Source: Adiantum capillus-veneris (taxonomy: Eukaryota; Streptophyta; Polypodiopsida; Polypodiales; Pteridaceae). Taken from it: a stretch of 64,000 nucleotides of DNA. How positions within the stretch are numbered: position 1 is the first letter of the stretch; each line of letters starts with the position of its first letter. Made by a program: the position numbers and the translations under genes. The stretch covers positions 138,532,529 to 138,596,528 of the forward strand of contig CM043964.1 of the NCBI GenBank assembly GCA_014529385.2. Reading direction: 5' to 3'. A model generated the notes under the pieces. It saw nothing but the letters and a program-made list of their open reading frames with translations, was not told the DNA's origin and did not search any database. This document shows positions 23,371-33,899 of the stretch, in pieces.

Positions 23371-24850
23371 CTGGATACATCCCTATTTTTTACAGGAGTA
23401 GTTGAAGATGAGCTTCCAGTTACGCAATCATCCCGGATGATTCCCAGCATTCCCTAGATCTGGTATAAGGAGATGTTCCATTTTCTTGACAGTGAAGAAA
23501 TGCCTTCATTTTTGTCCAGACATCAACAATGCCGGATGGCTATTCGAACCCGGAATTTTGAGATTGTCATGGGGAAGTTGTATTATCGCACAGTAGTGGA
23601 TGTCCTACTAAGATGTGTCCTACCACAAGAACAAGGATCTGTTCTAGAGGAGGTTCATACAGGCATTGCAGGGGGTCACTTTGCAGCTTTGATCACGGCA
23701 CGGAAAGTGCTGCAATCTGGATTATGGTGGCCAACATTGTTTCAAGATGCGAGGGATTTCATACAACATTGCGATGTGTGTGAATGGTTGGGGCAACCTA
23801 CTAAAATGTCCAGACTGCCTTTACAGCCAGTATTACCCTTGGAGCCTTTTCAAAAATGGGGATTAGATTTTATTGGGCCTTTTAAACCAGTCACAGCTAG
23901 CACTGGTAGTAGGTATATTTGGACGGCCACGGATTATGCGACTAAATGGGGGGAAGCATGGCCTTTGAAAGATAATACAGCGGTTTCTATGGTTGGGTGC
24001 TTATATAAGGATATTTTTCCCCAATATGGTTGTCCTATTGAGCTGGTTAGTGATCAGGGTAGCCATTTCTTGAATAAGGTGATGGAGAGAATGTTGCAAT
24101 TCTATTTTGTGTTACACAAGAAATATTCTCCATATTATCCTCAAGCGAATGGGCAGGCAAAATACACTAATAAGCAATTGGTTCGCATCTTGACAAAGCT
24201 AGTTAATTTGCATAGAAATCTTCTCCATATTATCCTCAAGCGAATGGGTAGGCAAAATACACTAATAAGCTATTGGTTCGCATCTTGACAAAGCTAGTTA
24301 ATTTGCATAGAACGGATTGGGATGTCAAACTTCCTTCCACATTATGGTCCTATCGTACAACATATAAAGTGGCAACATGACCAAATCCTTTCAAATTGGC
24401 ATTTGGAATGGAGGCAATTACCCCAGTGGAGCATGTGGTGCCGAGCTTGCGGATGCTGATTGCGGATAGTCTTCTTCCGGAAGATTCCATTGTTTATCGT
24501 TTGGATGTTTGCAGGAATTAGATGAAGAGCGATTGCAAAGTTTTGTGGTGTTGCAAGATCTGAAATCTCAGCGGAAGAAATGGCTAGATCGCCCTAAAGC
24601 ACGATAATTTTTGCGGGGCCAGTTGGTTCTTGTATTTAATTTCCGCCTTAGGAAGATGCTCGGGAAGCTAATTATGATGGTCTGGGCGGTTCTAGATTTT
24701 TAAGTCATGTGGGTCTACCTCCTTTTATTTGGTTGATTTACAAGAGGAGGTGTTTTCTATTCCTGTGAACGGGTTTCAACTGCACCATAATTTTTCACCT
24801 ACCTCTATTAAGTGCCCCTTTGTTGTGGTACAAGAGTTGGAAGCCACCTT
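23371..24850 (+). pseudogene. gypsy integrase with Glu-to-Lys change
   Basis: The 271-codon frame from 23473 contains the zinc-binding module (HTGIAGGHFAALITARKVL, WWPTLFQDARDFI, HCDVCEW) and the catalytic core. Core Asp residues sit in WGLDFIGPF and VSDQGSHF. The third acid, normally in NGQAE, reads QANGQAKYTNK, so the Glu is Lys. A 95-bp tandem duplication then shifts the frame. C-terminal remnants such as LPSTLWSYRTTYK and FKLAFGMEA continue to about 24450. Confidence 0.85.
24122..24310 (+). repeat. 95-bp tandem duplication inside integrase
   Basis: The segment from TTCTCCATATTATCCTCAAG to TTAATTTGCATAGAA is present twice head to tail (24122-24216 and 24217-24310). The length is not a multiple of three, so it shifts the frame. 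Confidence 0.9.
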
Positions 24851-24913
24851 AATCATGATTGGGGATTTTTTAACATGCAATCTTGAAAAGTGAGAAAAGG
24901 GTGATGATGGTTG

Positions 24914-25739
24914 TGACACCGTGGCACGCTCTATTTTGAGAACTCTTTGTGAGTGGTCTCGTGCATGCAGTAGATACCTTATACTTTGTTCGCGCTATTT
25001 GCAGGGTTTTAGCACAGCTATGTTTCTGCATTCTTCTTTTCTCTTGTGTGTGAATGAGGGTATTCTCATAGGCTTTTTTCTAAGCTATCATAGGCTTTTT
25101 GTAGTTTGAATAAAGGCTAGGGAGGGAGGATAGGTACATTCTCTCTCTACCCAAAAGAGTGGTGGCCCTTCTGACAATAACTACCCTCTCTCTCTTTCTT
25201 TTGCCACAACATCAAGGGTGTCCATAACCCCAGCCCCATAAATTACTTTTACAAAAAAAAAATCAAATAGACCTCATTTTTACTCAAAACTTCTCTCCAA
25301 CCTATATGTATACCCAAAAACCAATTTTTCCCCTCAAATTCTCACTGCTAGAACTACAAAACGTCAAACTTCCCTCCTTTTTTTATTTCCCTTTAAAATC
25401 ACTCCTCTCTCTCTCTCTCTCTTCTCTCTCCTACTTTTCAACGCACCCTCTTCTCCCCTTTCTCTTCAATCTCCTACTTTTCAACACACATTCTTGCTCC
25501 GTCCCTCTCCTGGTTGTAGGTCTCTTTGTTGCAGCTCTCCTCTCCATAGTTGTCCAATCCATAGCTTTGTTGCAGCTCTCCCCCCCCATAGTTCTCCACT
25601 CAGTAGCTTTTGTTGCAACTCTCCATCCCATAGCTCTCCACTCCATAGCTCTCTTTACTTCATTGAACATCCAGCCTAGTCCCATCCACAATTCCTCTCT
25701 TCTTCTCTTCCTTGACTCCAGTTTTATTCCCCTCTCCAT
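24914..25739. other. possible LTR start and minisatellite, otherwise unassigned
   Basis: TGTGACACCGTGGC at 24914 could be an LTR start. CT runs occur at 25185-25200 and 25405-25430. From about 25520 to 25670 a loose minisatellite of CTCC-CCATAGCT-type units recurs. The long open frame over 25306-25905 is mostly low complexity. Confidence 0.4.
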
Positions 25740-28560
25740 GGAGCTAAATGACATTACAAACCGTCCATCCACAGTAAGATCGCCAAGTTCAAAATGGTGT
25801 CCCTACATGTTTCACTACCAAAGGAATCTGCACCCTCAAACCGTCATTACTTTGAAAACTGCACAACAACATCGTAGTGCAGGTCATGCCAATGTGGACC
25901 TTTAGGTGCATGGTTGCCTCCAGCCTAATGAGCTAGCCATCAATGTGTATCCAACATTCAATAGCCTTGCTACATTCTTACAATATGTAGGTAGAGGGGA
26001 GCAAGGTATTCTTGGATACTGCAAGTGATTGCCAACTATCGGAGCTGATATCACACAATGGTATTTGCATCAATGCCAAATTCTTTCCCATACCACTAGT
26101 GGATTGCATGAAAGAATCGTTCATGTAGATAAGGAAGTGGAAACTTTTAAACTACAAGTGGAAGAGAAGGATGCTAAGATTGTGAAGCTCAAAGATAAGA
26201 TCTTGCATCTTAAAAAGACACCCTTAGGTGCAAGGGAACGTAAGAGGAGCATCTCATCCATAAAGACTTTAGCCCCTAAAGGTGGTGCTCACAAAAGAAG
26301 GGTTACAACTACAAGGTGCATTTTGCTATGTCTCGATCTATGCTTTAAGTTGCTTCTGTGGTAATGATTTTGTGCCTTCTTCTAGGAATTTTATCCAAGA
26401 GCTGTATGGTGGCCACAACCAGGAGGATCACATCCATTTGTTGAGTTTGTGCCTCAAGAAATCAGATGTCATAGCCCTTCTACGAGCACCAAATGTAGAA
26501 AATTTAAACAATGTTGTTACGAAGGAGGTGATGTGAAAGTTTTCAAATCTTGTGAGCAATGTTGATGTGCAGAAAGGCATGTGATGAAGTGGGAATTAGT
26601 AGTAAGGGCTACATTGTGTAATATGGTCTCCTTAAGGGTGAAAGAAGAATTAGTGAGAATGTTTTTCCTATACCACTTAAGGCCAATCTTGCTAAAAAGG
26701 CTTTGAACGAGGATGTGTACTTTTGAATAGAGGGCTATTTGCACATATAGGAGACAATGCCTTCATCCATCTTTACCAAGTCGTCAAAAGGAGTAAGGAA
26801 ATGTACCAATGCAAGAGTAGGTGCAGACAGAGTGGACAAGAAATTTCATTACTCAATGTCAAATAATATTTTTGCTGATTTGGAAAAGCTTCAAATGGCA
26901 ATGGTAGATTTTTGGTCTACCACCTAATGGTGAGGCTACAATAATGCATAGTCTCTTTTTCCAAATTATGGTTTTTATATATTATTTTGGATATTTTGCA
27001 ATGCTGGATCAAAGTTGGTCTTTGTGCTCAAGCTAGATGAGTATCAAATTGTGAAGAAACAAAGACTAGAAAGGATGAGTATTACTCTCATAAACGAGGC
27101 ATAATTTCATGCAAAATGTACAGCTATGAATGAGGATTGTTGCATGTACAACTATGAATGAGGATTGTGTACCATCTTTTAGTGTCTAGTTAGAGAAAGA
27201 AATTTGGCGGCTTAGTGCTATTGAGGTTCCCAAGGAGACCCATGAAGTGGTTGCTTGGATTTTTGAATGCATTCTGTGGATAGCAGATGTCATAAAAGCA
27301 CAACTAGCTAGGGAAAAACTCCAAGTAGATCACATAGGATGGTTTGAAGTTGATTGACACTTAGGTGGTGATTTGAAAACAATCAAGTGCATTCTAGGGT
27401 GCAAACATGGTGTTGGAGCTCTGTATCCTTTTCCATTCTACATTAAGGGCTATAAGGGGAATGCATGCAAAAATGAAATAGTTGATGAATCAAAGGAAGA
27501 GGAAAATTCACAAATTACACGTGTGGGAGAATTCGATGCTACGATGTCCTATGTTGGAGGAGCACAATCGTGCCACAAAAGACACTGACTGGAACCCTAT
27601 AATTAACTTCCCTCTCAAAAATGTGTATTTTTTCATACTTCATGCTTTTATGCGCGTCTTTGATTGTTTATTAAAGCTTCATATTAATTATGCCTTTACA
27701 ATGAATCCTATAAAGAAGTCAGTTGATGCTATCTCAAAAGTGGAACGGCTCTTAAATTCAATATGTTGTCATGGGGCCAACACCTCCATTGTTGCACAAA
27801 AGAACAATGCAAGCACTCAGGAAGTGACCCAACCAGTGTCCATGAGTGGACTAAAGGCAAGGCACTTTTTGAAGAGGATTCCGTCCAAGGAAAGTAGTGC
27901 ACATGCAAGATCATCAACATTTGAATGTGGATGGGAGTTGTGGAAGGATCTTTGCAAGTATACAATGGACAATGATAGCAATGCAAGTGTTGTGCTTAGC
28001 CGATAGCAAGTTTGGGTGGTATTAGACAAGATGATGAAGATACTATGGCTTGCAAGCACAACCAATGAGCAGCGACAACAATTCCAAATTTTGGTGGTGG
28101 AATTCACAAAGGCGATCATCACAGCATGGGGTGAAACAAAAATTACACACTATATGGTGAGTACTTTCTATTCCACCTTGGTCTGTTCTATGCTTTAGTT
28201 TTGATCATCAATGTGTTGTGACTTTATGGGTAGCATATCCTCTATGCACATGGTGCATACTTTATGAACATGTATGGTTCATTGGATATTTGGATCATGC
28301 AAGGTATGGAGAAGTCACATTATCGTGCCGAGGGTGTCTACTTCTAGAATACAAGACATGGAGGGGGTTCAGTGTGCTCATGCTATCTTCAAGAAATGTT
28401 CAACTGGTTTTACCGTACCACTTTTTGACACAAAGTGTCGATTGAACGTGCAAGGTCATCACGCTTGGCAAAAGAAGCATGTCGACTAGCCCATGCTCGT
28501 TCCTCAGAGCACTAGAGATCCTCACAAGCTAACATGACATGCAATGTGGCAAGCATCAAG
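25740..28560 (+). pseudogene. relic of an uncharacterised transposase-like gene
   Basis: Broken plus-strand frames share one order. Near 26120-26210 is a short coiled coil (VDKEVETFKLQVEEKDAKIVKL). Near 27360-27450 is GGDLKTIKCILGCKHGVGALYPFPFYI-like sequence. Near 27600-27690 is PLKNVYFFILHAFMRVFD. Near 28130-28320 is ITAWGETKITHYM followed by YEHVWFIGYLDHA. This combination resembles a family of uncharacterised, transposon-associated proteins with a GDLK...YPCPFC motif; here the two Cys positions read F and Y. I recall that family only generally, so the call is tentative. Many stops show it is dead. Confidence 0.35.
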
Positions 28561-28870
28561 GACTAGGGTGGAAAAGTATGGGCTAGGAGGCAGTAGATGT
28601 ACTTGAAATCTCATGATAATGGAAAATCCATTGGCAAAAGGTACGTGGATGCATTTGTAATCTCCGTAATTTGAGTATTATAGCATATATTTTTGTGTCA
28701 CAAGACTCTTTTTTTTAATTCAAGTGCTTTCATTGTTTGACTGCTTATGCAATTGTTCAAGTAGACATCTAGCTCTGTGTGTATGAGTACAACACCACTT
28801 TGTTGTGGTTTCGTACTTCAAAAGATTATTTTCTCGTCCTTTTAGCGTGTGAACCCACCGTGTGAACCCA
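28561..28870. other. intergenic DNA upstream of the H3-like pseudogene
   Basis: AT-rich, no gene. A GTGTGAACCCACC direct repeat occurs twice at about 28847-28872 just before the TATA box. Confidence 0.4.
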
Positions 28871-28888
28871 CCCTTTATATAGCCACCC

Positions 28889-28896
28889 TATATAAA
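28889..28896 (+). promoter_or_regulatory. TATA box of the H3-like pseudogene
   Basis: TATATAAA lies 92 bases upstream of the ATG at 28988. A C/A-rich leader (ATCACAAACACAAAACAC) starts about 25 bases further on, fitting a plant transcription start and 5' leader. Confidence 0.6.
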
Positions 28897-28987
28897 GAGG
28901 GAAAATCCCCCCATCACAAACACAAAACACTTCCTCCCTTATCAAAAACCACAAGCTCTAAGGTCGTAACCAAACACACTTTCTAAG

Positions 28988-29716
28988 ATGGCAAGGACCA
29001 AAAAAACTGCAAAGAAGAATCCAAAGACCAATGAGGTGCATTAGAGACAGAAGGTACGTGCTAATCGACAACCAAAAGAGCTACCTGGCCCCAAACGCAC
29101 AGAGACGGACACATCATATCCGTCGTGTGAAGAGGAGGAGATACCAGTGTATCATAGGGTGGGAGGGAAGATGTTGCTAGGAGGGATGGGCGCAAGGCCA
29201 TCCGGCCCAGGTCACCAAAAGGTGGCCCAAAAGTCACTGTCGAGGCGGATGGGTGCCATGCCTTCTCATCCATCGGTCAATGATGAGCACAACAACGATG
29301 ATGAAGATTATAATCCCGATAAAGATGCCTCCAAGCCACCTCCCAAGCACCGCCGCAAGTCAGATTTTCTACAAGAAGCCACATAGATCACACCCACAAG
29401 GAGCCCAAAGCCACCACAAAAACAAAATCAAAGAGCATGATGCTACTATAGAGCATTTGCTAAAATGCGACACTACCAAAAGATCGCGGATCTACTTATT
29501 ATCAAGAAGGCACCATTTGAACGGACGTGTAGAGAGGTTCTCCAAAGCTACATCACAGAGCTTCGGTTATTTGATGTTGCCCTAGAATCAATTTAGGAGG
29601 TTGCAGAGGCTTATTTGGTCACTCTCTTTGAGGACACGTTCATATGTATTTTCCATCCTATGCGTGCAACAATCATCAAGAACATGCAACTAGCACATTC
29701 CCTTAGGCATGAGTGA
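28988..29716 (+). pseudogene. histone H3-like pseudogene with a long N-terminal tail
   Basis: One continuous frame of 242 codons plus a TGA, with four internal stops and no frameshift. It starts MARTKKTAKK, as in H3 (MARTKQTARK). A tail about 109 codons longer than usual follows, rich in basic and acidic residues. The histone fold is clear: YQKIADLLI at codon 163 (canonical Tyr54), APFERTCREV, ITELRL, EVAEAYLVTLFEDTFICIFH and NMQLAHSLRHE, then the stop two residues short of canonical H3. Stops are at codons 19 (TAG), 133 (TAG), 151 (TGA) and 203 (TAG). The last falls exactly where H3 has Gln in ALQEA. Loop 1 has canonical length, unlike typical CENH3. No intron is visible, yet a TATA box is present, so retrocopy or divergent gene are both possible. 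Confidence 0.8.
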
Positions 29717-29984
29717 TATTTTTTGATGTCAAACTTTTGTAACTAACCTGATACTGGAATCAAGTTTTCTTTGGAACTCAATGTATTTGCACTTTACAAT
29801 AAATATGAACACATCTCTTATTGTCTCTCTACGTGATCTTTAAAAACAAGAATTTTGTTTGTCTATTTTAACTCATTTTATTGGCATGCTAGAGGGCACA
29901 TCTTTCAATGAAGTTAAGTGGTTGTTTCTCTACATTTGTTTTTGTTAAATGGTTGAAGATCAGATGCTAATTAGTTGTTAACTA

Positions 29985-30164
29985 GGTATTCCAAGTGGCT
30001 TCCACGTGCTAGATCATGAAAAATTCAGCTTAATAAGCCCTGTCCACAAGGGCAGGAGAAAGTGCTAGACACAAGTCAAGCACGGTATTTTCTCACGCCT
30101 TGTGGATAGGGCTTTTTAAGCCTAATTTTTCATGATCTAGCATGTGCAAGCCACCTGGAATACC
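29985..30164. mobile_element. 180-bp hairpin MITE
   Basis: Arms of about 70 bp are inverted copies: the left starts GGTATTCCAAGTGGCTTCCA and the right ends with its near-complement CACCTGGAATACC. Both carry GCTAGATCATGAAAAATT and AAGCCCT-TCCACAAGG. A ~40-bp loop lies between. No target duplication is certain and no coding capacity exists. It lies about 270 bp downstream of the H3-like pseudogene. Confidence 0.8.
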
Positions 30165-30420
30165 AAATGGACATTTTCATACCAGTCATAGGACAACTTT
30201 TTATTAATACACAAAAATTAACATTCAAACAGTCAATACAAATCACTAAAGATGAAGTTTTTACAAATTGCATCCAGTGACATGGTCACTGAACATGATC
30301 AAAACAGTAACCTAAAGTTGTAATAGAATCATAAACAAGAAGATGTCGAGATGATTTTTATATAAAAAGGTTGAACAACAAGCTTAACTATCTTTTGACA
30401 GAAGGCTCTTTTGCGATCTC

Positions 30421-31743
30421 TCAACGACGTTCTTTAGCATTGGGTAGGATGGATGTAAGTACAGAGGCAGCTATGGCTTGGGCACTATCAACCCCCAAGG
30501 CTTGACTAAGTGCTATGTGTACCATTAGGATACTTACATGGGTTGTTTGAGGGATGGTGGCTAAGCATAGGAGTTTGCTAGTGGCGTTACGCACCCACAA
30601 AACAAAATGGTCATTGGGGGAGAACTCCTTGTGTATGATGCACACATCCTACATTGGTAGTTTGACGATGTAGTGTGCAAGGGTTGCCTGAGGCCCAAAC
30701 ACCATGCGCTCCCTCCCCTTCGGGCTAGCCCACAGGTCCATGTCCAAAACATCCTGCAAAAATGGAATTAAATAAATGCAAAGAAGAAAGGTAGAATTCT
30801 CAACGTACAAAGTGCTTAGAATTGCCTCTTGTTGCTTATCCTCATCATCCATAGTTTTCGTGGCTTCAACGTTGATGGAGGATTTTTTCTCATCAAGTTT
30901 GCGGGGACTGTACAAACCAGGTGATTCATGGCAGATAGGATCTTGATTGCAAACAACCTTGACCTTTGTTGCAATAAACTCCTCATTCGTGACATGAATC
31001 TGCTTTGCATTGAGAATTTTTGTTGTCACCAGTGCAATTGTGTTAGCAACAGAGTCCCCCAATGGAAGTAGCATGTATCCGTACATTCTTGCATAGGATC
31101 AAGAGGGAATTCCATCTTGGTGCATATGAGGCTTAGGCACTCATCTAGACAGATGCCAAAATCCTTTTCCAGATCATGCAAGAATAAAAACTCTTCATCT
31201 TCAATAATTATGTTGCTGAGGTGGCTGATACCCACCTCGAGTATTGCTGCAGGGTCACGGTTGTCAGAGTCGGGCACCTCCAAGGTGCCGGAAATGTGCT
31301 CTCACTGCAATTACCCCTTCCAAACTGTGGGGATATTTGGAGGCGTGTAGCCTTTGCTCACTCTAGACATCTGTAGGACGGGCTTGGGATCTTTACAATC
31401 CAGTAGCACCCCATCCACTACCAGATGTGGGATCTCCATCTCCTCAAAGAAGGGCTCCTCATTGACAAGGAAGTAGAGAGTAGAAATGTTGGACAAGAAA
31501 GATTGCCCGATTTTGTGCTTCTTGAAGGAGTCTACAACTTCCTTTCACTTGGTGGAAGTGGTGCACCTCTTTTGCAATCACCTCAAAACGGGCTAGTCTC
31601 TTTGAAAATGCAGTGTCCCCCTTGTGGATGTAGCAAAGTAGGTCACATGGCAACCACATCATGGTGTTGTCTTCAAAATTCACTGCATACTTGACTATAT
31701 GTTGTGCGAGTGAATAATTCGTGAAGATCATTGTGTCCAACAT
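30421..31743 (-). pseudogene. unrecognised multi-segment gene remnant
   Basis: Minus-strand frames run in series: 31743-31459 (MLDTMIFTNYSLAQHIVKYA...), 31496-31311, 31283-31026 (EVPDSDNRDPAAILEV, FLFLHDLEKDFGICLDEC) and 31086-30421. The last is one frame with a single TAG at 30649-30651. Within it, 30811-30755 looks like a 57-base intron (GTACGTTGAG...TTTTTGCAG), which would join LSTL to DVLDMDLW. The protein is not recognised. Long frames with protein-like composition suggest a former gene, possibly of a transposon. Confidence 0.4.
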
Positions 31744-31840
31744 ATTCAGTGTCCTCTAGGAAAAGAAGGAACCGTGAAAGGGGTGTGTGTGGCTCTTTCG
31801 ATGATGCTGCTGAGTGGGAGGAGGATGCGCTACCATGGAA

Positions 31841-31841
<1 letters not shown>

Positions 31842-31901
<60 letters not shown>

Positions 31902-31957
31902 GTTGATATTGAAGATAGACAAAATAAAAATCCCCCCCCCCCCCCCTCCACTGCACA
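31842..31957. repeat. CT microsatellite and C tract
   Basis: (CT)n at 31842-31898 and an ~18-base C run with one CT interruption at about 31934-31955. Confidence 0.95.
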
Positions 31958-31989
31958 AAAAAAGTACTGACTCTGAGATACACACAAAC

Positions 31990-33450
31990 ACACATGGGTG
32001 CACACACAAACATCCAAACAAAAGTTAAAAATTTTAATCAATGACAGTGATACTATAACAGTGATACTATAACGACAAAAAATATTGTATTTCCATTAAA
32101 AAAATTTATTTACAACGTGACATTAGAGTCGGTTACATTGATCTATTAAATCAACTTAAAGACAGTGCATTGTGCCAACCCTCCACTCCTCTTGCACTTT
32201 CATGGCTGCCTCCATCCGCCTACCAATCTGAAACAGCAAAAATGATTTTAGCAAGACTAACATTGGGACACATGTAGACAACACAGAAATTTAACTGGTC
32301 TTGTGCTGATTGAGACGAAAGTAGACATCTTTGTATGTTGGAGAGAGTCCAGTGGTCACTGACTTGCACAATCTCATAAACACCATTTGACAAAGTAATG
32401 GGCATGTCAAATGTCACAAAATTAGCAACACTAGATTATAGGGGTATCCACTTTCCACTTTGACACATCCAACACTCATAGTAGAAGCATAGGTACGAAG
32501 TAGTGCGCACTTTAAGATACCGTATTCCGATACCCTGAAGCCCCCACTTTGCACTTGTATTTATCTCCTTGGTGCACTCCCTCAACCATTCCTCAATTAT
32601 CTCCGAATACAAGTTTTAGTGCTTCATACATAACATTCTTGCTACAAAATATAGTAGGTGTGACACTGAATGGCAATGTCTTGAACAAGTGGACAAAAAT
32701 ATGCATGGGGCAACACCAAATGATCCCTACTGATCTGGAAGCCTTCCCAAATTTTAATGAAGAGAAAATGTTGGAAAGAATCTTCTCCTTCATAGAGAAT
32801 AGTGAACAAACACCGGGTTATGGCCATTCCATGGTCAGTAATGAAGGTTTTTCAATAGCAATGATCTTACTATATCCATCCTCCGAGGCCGGCACTACAT
32901 ACGTGTGTGAGTAGAAGAAGATTTTGCATTGCAACAGCATCGAATGTGGCAGTTGGAAAGCATCATAGCACCAACGTCGGCATGAAGAGCCTTGAAGGTT
33001 CCCATAAGACTCTTGATTGGTTGTTCCTTAAGTCGGATGGGAATATATCTGTGACAAGACCAAAAAATATCGAGTCAGAAACAAATAGCAAACATTTAGA
33101 ATTTGCAACCAACAATGCTTTACAACTTACAATTTAATGGAAAATCTCTTGAGCTTCCATTCCTCAAGTGCATGGAACGCCAACAAGAGTGCACGTGTTG
33201 AACAATGGCCATTGTGCCATTGACCCTATGGTTCTTGAAACCAAGAAGTCTCCCCTTCCAATGTTGGTCGAGGCTGCCACGGTTTCAAATTCAATGAGTG
33301 CCGATAGTTGTAGGTTGCATGAAGACCCAAGATCCTTTAGAAAATACTTAGGGCACACATTCCCCATCATAATCCCTAGTGTTATGCAAGCAAACCGCTT
33401 CTATCTCATCCTTTGGCTTCCTTGAAGTGGAGGGGGTTGACATGGTAGCA
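31990..33450. other. unrecognised ORFs, possibly part of a decayed element
   Basis: Two plus-strand frames look protein-like: 32549-32914 (ends FSFIENSEQTPGYGHSMVSNEG, AGTTYVCE) and 33168-33425 (VHVLNNGHCAIDPMVLETKK, RSFRKYLGHTFPIIIPS). Neither is recognised. A short ACAGTGATACTATA direct repeat is at 32045-32070. No promoter or splice sites were assigned. Confidence 0.3.
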
Positions 33451-33646
33451 CCAAAAGTAGAAGAGTTATGGTGTTAGAAAGGTAGGCGTGTTGCTTCAGC
33501 AATGAAGTGAGGAGGAGAAGTGGTTCAATGGGGAGAAATGGGAGAAGAAGTAGTTCAAAGGGATGGTGTGGATGAAAGGGGAAGAGAGGTGGTGCAACTA
33601 TGGAAAGCTTCCATATGTGCTACACCTATGGAAACTTTGGAGGGAG

Positions 33647-33650
<4 letters not shown>

Positions 33651-33686
<36 letters not shown>

Positions 33687-33892
33687 GTAGAATGGAGGGT
33701 AATGGTGAAAAATGCATATTTTGGTCAAAAAAAAAAGTTAGTTTTTTTACCATGTATTTGATTAGGGGAGCTTTTGGGGAGTGAAAAGTGAGATTTAGAG
33801 ATTTTCAAAAAGTAAATAAATTTTAGGGTTACTTTATGGACACCCATGAAAATAGAGGGAAAGCTCCCCCCCCCCCCCCCCCCCCCCCCCCC
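33651..33892. repeat. GA microsatellite and long C tract
   Basis: (GA)n at 33651-33682. An uninterrupted run of about 26 or more C residues lies at 33867-33892. Confidence 0.95.
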
Positions 33893-33899
33893 CTTTTCT

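Larger units (their letters stand above)
19107..24913 (+). mobile_element. decayed Ty3/gypsy retrotransposon
   Basis: Gag, protease, reverse transcriptase, RNase H and integrase remnants follow in canonical gypsy order on the plus strand. All are broken by stops and frameshifts, and key residues are lost (protease Asp and integrase Glu). A purine-rich GAGAAAAGGGTGATGATGG near 24892-24910 followed by TGTGACACC at about 24914 may be the polypurine tract and 3' LTR start. The element is older than the chromovirus copies, judged by its damage. Confidence 0.8.

Noticed and set aside
24914-25110. Confident 3' LTR for the 19-25 kb gypsy element
   Set aside because: A TG start follows a purine-rich tract, but the sequence does not clearly match the candidate 5' LTR at 18701-19106.
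25306-25905. 199-codon plus-strand open frame
   Set aside because: It spans CT runs and a minisatellite, is hydrophobic low complexity and has no domain.
28988-29716. Calling the H3-like pseudogene a CENH3
   Set aside because: Loop 1 has canonical H3 length and the start MARTK is shared with ordinary H3; the long tail alone is not enough.
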